This document shows, piece by piece, positions 60,725-64,000 of a DNA stretch of 64,000 bases. Below the pieces are notes generated by a model. It was not told the origin of the DNA, did not search any database, and saw nothing but the letters and a program-made list of their open reading frames with translations. A program made the translations under genes and the position numbers. Numbering within the stretch: position 1 is the stretch's first letter; every line of letters begins with the position of its first letter. Where the stretch lies: the NCBI GenBank assembly GCA_018660835.1, contig JABJJN010000007.1, positions 124,001-188,000 of the forward strand, read 5' to 3'. The stretch comes from Gemmatimonadota bacterium. GTDB taxonomy: Bacteria; Latescibacterota; UBA2968; UBA8231.

Positions 60725-61777
60725 CTACAGCAGGTAGTCAAGAATCAGGTTCGTCGATTCTACGATGCGTTGATCACGAGGTCGCAGGTCTGGCTCGAAC
60801 GCCACGTCTGTCAGATGCTGCAGACCCTGAATGTAGCGCACGGCGATCTCGCTGGCCTGCTCGAGGGTAAACTGTTGGTCCTTCTCAGTGACCATTCCCC
60901 GCGCGAATTCTTTTGAGAATGAAACGGGTTTCCCATCTCGGGTCAGAGGATGCCCGTCATCGTCCATGCGCCAGAAGCGACTGGAGTCCATGGTGTACAA
61001 TTCATCCGCGGCCACGATCTGACCTTCGGTATTTATGCCGTGTTCGGTCTTTGTATCCACCAGGATCATGCCGCGCTCGGCGAGATACTGTGACACCATG
61101 CCGAAGGCCATGATGGATGAGTTGCGTATCTGGTTGTACTCGGCAGCTGTACAGACACCGTTGTCGAACAGGTATTCGGGATCGATAGTCCTATCCACCT
61201 TGTCCTTGGTGCTGGGCGTATCCATCAGGTACGGCAGAACGCCATTGGCACAGAGCTGTGCCACCTCGATTTGGTGGCCGGCATAGGAAAGTGTCGTCTC
61301 GCCGGCTTCTTTGGCCTGGAGCCAATGCTGGTAGAGCGAGGTCGAGGTGCTGCTCTCGGCATTGTACATGCGCAGCACATTCTCCAGTGCGACGAGCTTG
61401 AGGTTCTCCGCAGGAATCACCGTCGAGCTCGCCTGCAAACCGGGAACCTTGAACTGGGAACTGCCCAGCACCGGCTCCACCAGGCGCAGCATATGGTCGT
61501 GGTTATTCGCCAGCGCCTGATCTTTGAACGGTATGGCGCCGCGACTGACGTCGTGAGTGGATATCCGGTTGTTGCGAAACATCAACCGAATTGGTTGACC
61601 AGTGCCTGATACCAGGTTCTCACCAAACACCGAGTCCGACACCTTCCCCTCCAGGACAGTACAGCCATCCAGACGCGGAATATCGCCATCCTCGATGATC
61701 TGCTTGATAGGACGTCCTTCGTTAACCCGTGAGCCGTTTTCGGCTACCAACTCTCGAATTTCGTTTTCGTTGAGCAT
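60725..61777 (-). CDS. purC: Phosphoribosylaminoimidazole-succinocarboxamide synthase
   Basis: 350 residues from ATG 61777. SAICAR synthetase, step 8 of de novo purine synthesis: ligates aspartate to CAIR with ATP. Family blocks are LEGKVSDSVF (KVRD-like), RLMFRNNRISTHDVSRGAIP, LMDTPSTKDKVDRTIDPEYL and GMILVDTKTEHGINTEGQIV with DELYTMDSSRFWR. Length is in the upper range, with the longer eukaryote-like insert layout. It has a divergent MocR regulator and its own terminator. Not in a pur operon here. Confidence 0.93.
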   Translation of the reverse strand: MLNENEIRELVAENGSRVNEGRPIKQIIEDGDIPRLDGCTVLEGKVSDSVFGENLVSGTGQPIRLMFRNNRISTHDVSRGAIPFKDQALANNHDHMLRLVEPVLGSSQFKVPGLQASSTVIPAENLKLVALENVLRMYNAESSTSTSLYQHWLQAKEAGETTLSYAGHQIEVAQLCANGVLPYLMDTPSTKDKVDRTIDPEYLFDNGVCTAAEYNQIRNSSIMAFGMVSQYLAERGMILVDTKTEHGINTEGQIVAADELYTMDSSRFWRMDDDGHPLTRDGKPVSFSKEFARGMVTEKDQQFTLEQASEIAVRYIQGLQHLTDVAFEPDLRPRDQRIVESTNLILDYLL

Positions 61778-61934
61778 AGGTTCAGTTGTTCTCCTCGCTT
61801 CAGGTAATGGACAGTTCGCTTGAGGGCTAGCAGCCCGTTGAAAAAGGATCACAGTTTGAGCTTGCGGTCCAGCCTCCGGCCATGATGTCGTCCTTGCCTC
61901 GAACTGTTCGGAACTCCATGATAGGCTGACGAGA

Positions 61935-61975
61935 TGTCCCTAAAAAGATCCAATCAAGTGATATTTTAAAGGACA
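61935..61975. promoter_or_regulatory. Inverted repeat over the mocR ribosome site
   Basis: TGTCCCTAAAA (61935-61945) and TTTTAAAGGACA (61964-61975) form an imperfect dyad with an 18-base spacer in the purC/mocR intergenic region. The right arm contains the AAAGGA ribosome site of mocR, so it could be an autoregulatory operator or an RNA hairpin hiding that site. Confidence 0.45.
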
Positions 61976-61981
61976 CTTAGG

Positions 61982-63436
61982 ATGACACTGCCGCCTCTCA
62001 GTCTCGATCGCTCAGCGGGTGCGCTCTCGAGGCAGCTCTATGATGGCCTTCGGGATGCCATCCTGTCCGGGCAGTTTCGGGTGGGCACACCTATGCCTTC
62101 GACGAGAGCCCTCGCAACTTCACTCAGTGTGTCGCGAAACACGGTTCACATGGCCTTTGAGCAGCTTATCCTCGAGGGATTGTTAGAGGGCAAACAGGGT
62201 GTCGGCACCTTCGTGGCCCACATGCCGAGTGGTATCCAGTCCGAGTCCGGTGCCGTCGCGCTTAACGAGCCTCGTGGTCGCCGGAATCTTTCACAGCAAG
62301 GGAAGGCGATCCACGACCTTGTAGAGAGATGGCCGCAGCCCATCCAATTGCCTGGAGAGTCTCGCGGTCGCGCCTTCGGGATGGGCGCACCTGCCGATCT
62401 GTTTCCAAGCAAAGTCTGGCGTCGTCTTCTTGTGCAATGCTGGGATCAGTTGACCACGGCTCGGGGGTTGGGTCGCTCCGACTACGAGCCCTTGAGGGAA
62501 GCGATCGCTGAGCACCTCGGCACGACACGGGGTGTCCGCTGCACACCCGACCAAGTCATCGTTGTCAGCGGCAGCCAGCAGGGCATTGCTCTCGCTGCGA
62601 GTGTCCTGCTGGACCCCGACGATTCGGTCTGGGTGGAGGACCCCGGATACTTCGGCGCGCACACGGCCTTCGTTGGCTGGGGTGCACGCGTCGTGCCCGT
62701 TGCGGTAGACGATCAGGGGTTGAGTGTTGAGGCGGGAGACAAGCTTGCCCCGCAGGCGCGGCTCGTCCATGTGACACCAACGCACCAGTTCCCCTTGGGC
62801 AAGACTATGCCGCTTCGGCGTCGCACCGATCTGCTGGCGTGGGCGCAAGCGGCCGACGCCTGGATCCTCGAGGAGGATTACGACAGTGAGTTCCGCTACT
62901 CAGGAGCGCCCCTGGCCGCTCTACAAGGCATCGATCCAAATCAGCGGGTCATGTATCTCGGGTCGTTCAGCAAATCGATGTTTTCCGGGCTGCGTATGGC
63001 CTACCTCGTTGTGCCACCGGATCTGGCGTCGGCCTTCCGGGCAGCCCGACAAATCGTCGGTGGGCCACCTCCCGTGCTCGAACAAGCGGTCGTGGAACGC
63101 TTCCTGACGGAAGGGCATTTTCAACGACACCTGCGCCGCATGCGGCGGGTCTACTCTCAGCGACAGCGCCGACTCATCAAGGCAGTAGAGGAAGAGTTAG
63201 ATGGGCTACTGCACGTGGATCCCGACGAGACAGGCATGCATCTGGTGGGTTGGCTGCGCCATGGGATGGTAGCAGAGGACGTGTGCAGACGCGCGGCGAA
63301 GGAAGGTCTTGAGCTATTGCCGCTGTCGAGCTACCGAGCAGAAGCCGGGCCTGAGGGCATGTTGCTGGGATTCTCGGAAGTAGGAGAACCCTCGCTTCTA
63401 CGGGGAGTCAGGCTTCTACGAGAGGCTCTGGTCTGA
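61982..63436 (+). CDS. MocR/PdxR-family regulator (GntR HTH fused to aminotransferase)
   Basis: 484 residues; ATG with AAAGGA upstream. The N-terminal winged helix is GTPMPSTRALATSLSVSRNT then VHMAFEQLILEGLLEGKQG. The C-terminal class I aminotransferase-like domain carries the PLP Lys331 in YLGSFSKSMFSGLRMAYLV, and substrate-site sequences VHVTPTHQFPLGKTM and WILEEDYDSEFRYSGAPLAA. MocR proteins use PLP adducts as effectors to control vitamin B6, GABA or taurine genes. The purC neighbour is divergent; its target here may be elsewhere or itself. Confidence 0.93.
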   Translation: MTLPPLSLDRSAGALSRQLYDGLRDAILSGQFRVGTPMPSTRALATSLSVSRNTVHMAFEQLILEGLLEGKQGVGTFVAHMPSGIQSESGAVALNEPRGRRNLSQQGKAIHDLVERWPQPIQLPGESRGRAFGMGAPADLFPSKVWRRLLVQCWDQLTTARGLGRSDYEPLREAIAEHLGTTRGVRCTPDQVIVVSGSQQGIALAASVLLDPDDSVWVEDPGYFGAHTAFVGWGARVVPVAVDDQGLSVEAGDKLAPQARLVHVTPTHQFPLGKTMPLRRRTDLLAWAQAADAWILEEDYDSEFRYSGAPLAALQGIDPNQRVMYLGSFSKSMFSGLRMAYLVVPPDLASAFRAARQIVGGPPPVLEQAVVERFLTEGHFQRHLRRMRRVYSQRQRRLIKAVEEELDGLLHVDPDETGMHLVGWLRHGMVAEDVCRRAAKEGLELLPLSSYRAEAGPEGMLLGFSEVGEPSLLRGVRLLREALV

Positions 63437-63502
63437 ACTGTCGAGTCAGACCCACCTATGATGTCCGGAAGCAGGGCGTGCATCCGGGGATCGGTAGGAA
63501 GA

Positions 63503-64000
63503 ATGACATCCATCTCCGGGAAATCCACCGTGGACAACACGCTCGATCTACTGAATGCCCGTTTGCAGACGGTTTTCGTGCTCAACGAGGCGGGCGACCT
63601 GGTCTCTACGCGCGAGCCGTATCCGCCGGCGCGGCGTCCCGCGCCCACCGTCTATCTGGCTTGGGCTGCCGAGGGCTATCTCTGCCGCTTCGGCACTGGG
63701 ACATCCGCAGAGATTCGGACACAGATCAGCAAGGTCGTAGAAAGGGAGTGGCCCTTTCCGACGACGGCTGCCCCTCCCTGCACGGCGAGCGTCCTGGACA
63801 TACTCGGTCCTTCGAAATGGAGTTCGGGGCCCGTCTTCGTCGTGCCCGAGTTGCCGACAGAAACGGACGCGGTGAGGGTGAGGTTGGCCAACACAGGCGT
63901 CTTGCAGGAAGAGCTTGCTGGGTGGGCTGACCACGTGGACGTAGAACAACCCATCTGCGCGAGTCTGGTCGATGGAATGGCCGTCAGTGTATGTGGTAGC
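63503..64000 (+). CDS. GNAT-family N-acetyltransferase, partial at right edge
   Basis: Begins at ATG 63503 with AGGAAG just upstream, and runs open to the window edge (166 codons). The sequence NTLDLLNARLQTVFVLNEAG, VSTREPYPPARRPAPTVYLA, SGPVFVVPEL and LVDGMAVSVCGS matches the N-terminal domain of a GNAT subclass that ends in an acetyltransferase domain; that domain lies beyond the edge. It follows the MocR gene by 66 bases on the same strand, so may be one of its targets. Confidence 0.75.
   Translation, partial: MTSISGKSTVDNTLDLLNARLQTVFVLNEAGDLVSTREPYPPARRPAPTVYLAWAAEGYLCRFGTGTSAEIRTQISKVVEREWPFPTTAAPPCTASVLDILGPSKWSSGPVFVVPELPTETDAVRVRLANTGVLQEELAGWADHVDVEQPICASLVDGMAVSVCGS

Overview
The window is one strand-mixed, GC-rich (roughly 57-58 % by eye) bacterial chromosome segment with about 55 protein genes. 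I saw no rRNA, tRNA, CRISPR array, intact transposase or integrase. The gene mix suggests an uncultivated marine, diderm bacterium of the kind seen in Candidatus Latescibacterota, Poribacteria and neighbouring FCB-type lineages: a phytanoyl-CoA-dioxygenase-like enzyme, four URO-D-like proteins, a non-pyrrolysine MttB homologue, ThuA, a Gfo/Idh/MocA oxidoreductase, two xylose-isomerase-like TIM barrels, a creatininase and a dockerin-tailed FG-GAP protein. A diderm envelope is supported by an outer-membrane-type barrel next to ZnuA/ZnuB and by the Dsb pair. De novo glycine betaine synthesis fits a saline habitat. The lineage is an inference; no phylogeny could be run.

Layout. 1-5.3 kb is a minus-strand run: small Cys/His protein, His/Asp-rich barrel, ZnuA, ZnuB, GNAT, DsbB, DsbA-like (cut by the left edge). 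No znuC ATPase is visible. 5.4-9.7 kb holds an ankyrin protein and a divergent GH38 alpha-mannosidase. 9.9-13.7 kb holds a BtrH-like papain-fold protein, a small membrane protein, an oxidoreductase/GNAT pair and a P-loop kinase. 13.7-16.5 kb and 23.1-25.0 kb are two GntR(YtrA-type)-ABC operons, each with an inverted repeat in its promoter region. Between them lie a sugar isomerase with an apparent frameshift, a second ankyrin paralogue, a strongly structured intergenic stretch (18.92-19.19 kb, a candidate RNA), an alpha/beta hydrolase, an endonuclease/exonuclease/phosphatase, two GNATs and a nucleotidyltransferase.

25.3-34.4 kb holds a heptad-repeat membrane protein, the betaine operon GSMT-SDMT-BCCT, an HtrA-like protein that has lost catalytic residues, a methyltransferase, GNAT, NTF2-like, PhyH-like and kinase genes. 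34.5-39.0 kb holds a cyclic-nucleotide-binding protein, ThuA, a TIM barrel, a secreted beta-helix protein and an M14-type deacylase. 39.1-44.1 kb is a methyl-transfer-like block (MttB, then three URO-D proteins), followed by a 1900-residue FG-GAP/dockerin protein, an MFS transporter, a creatininase, a fourth URO-D-like protein and a propeller-SpoIIE signalling phosphatase. 57.4-64.0 kb holds a second short protein with the MHWG motif, a solitary fliG, a chimeric ABC remnant next to a recombinase-core-like inverted repeat, purC, a MocR regulator and a partial GNAT.

Main points for follow-up: the structured intergenic element at 18.92-19.19 kb; the MHWG coiled-coil/membrane family; the zinc operon with its metal-binding barrel; the recombinase-like site beside a scrambled ABC locus; and the YtrA operators.
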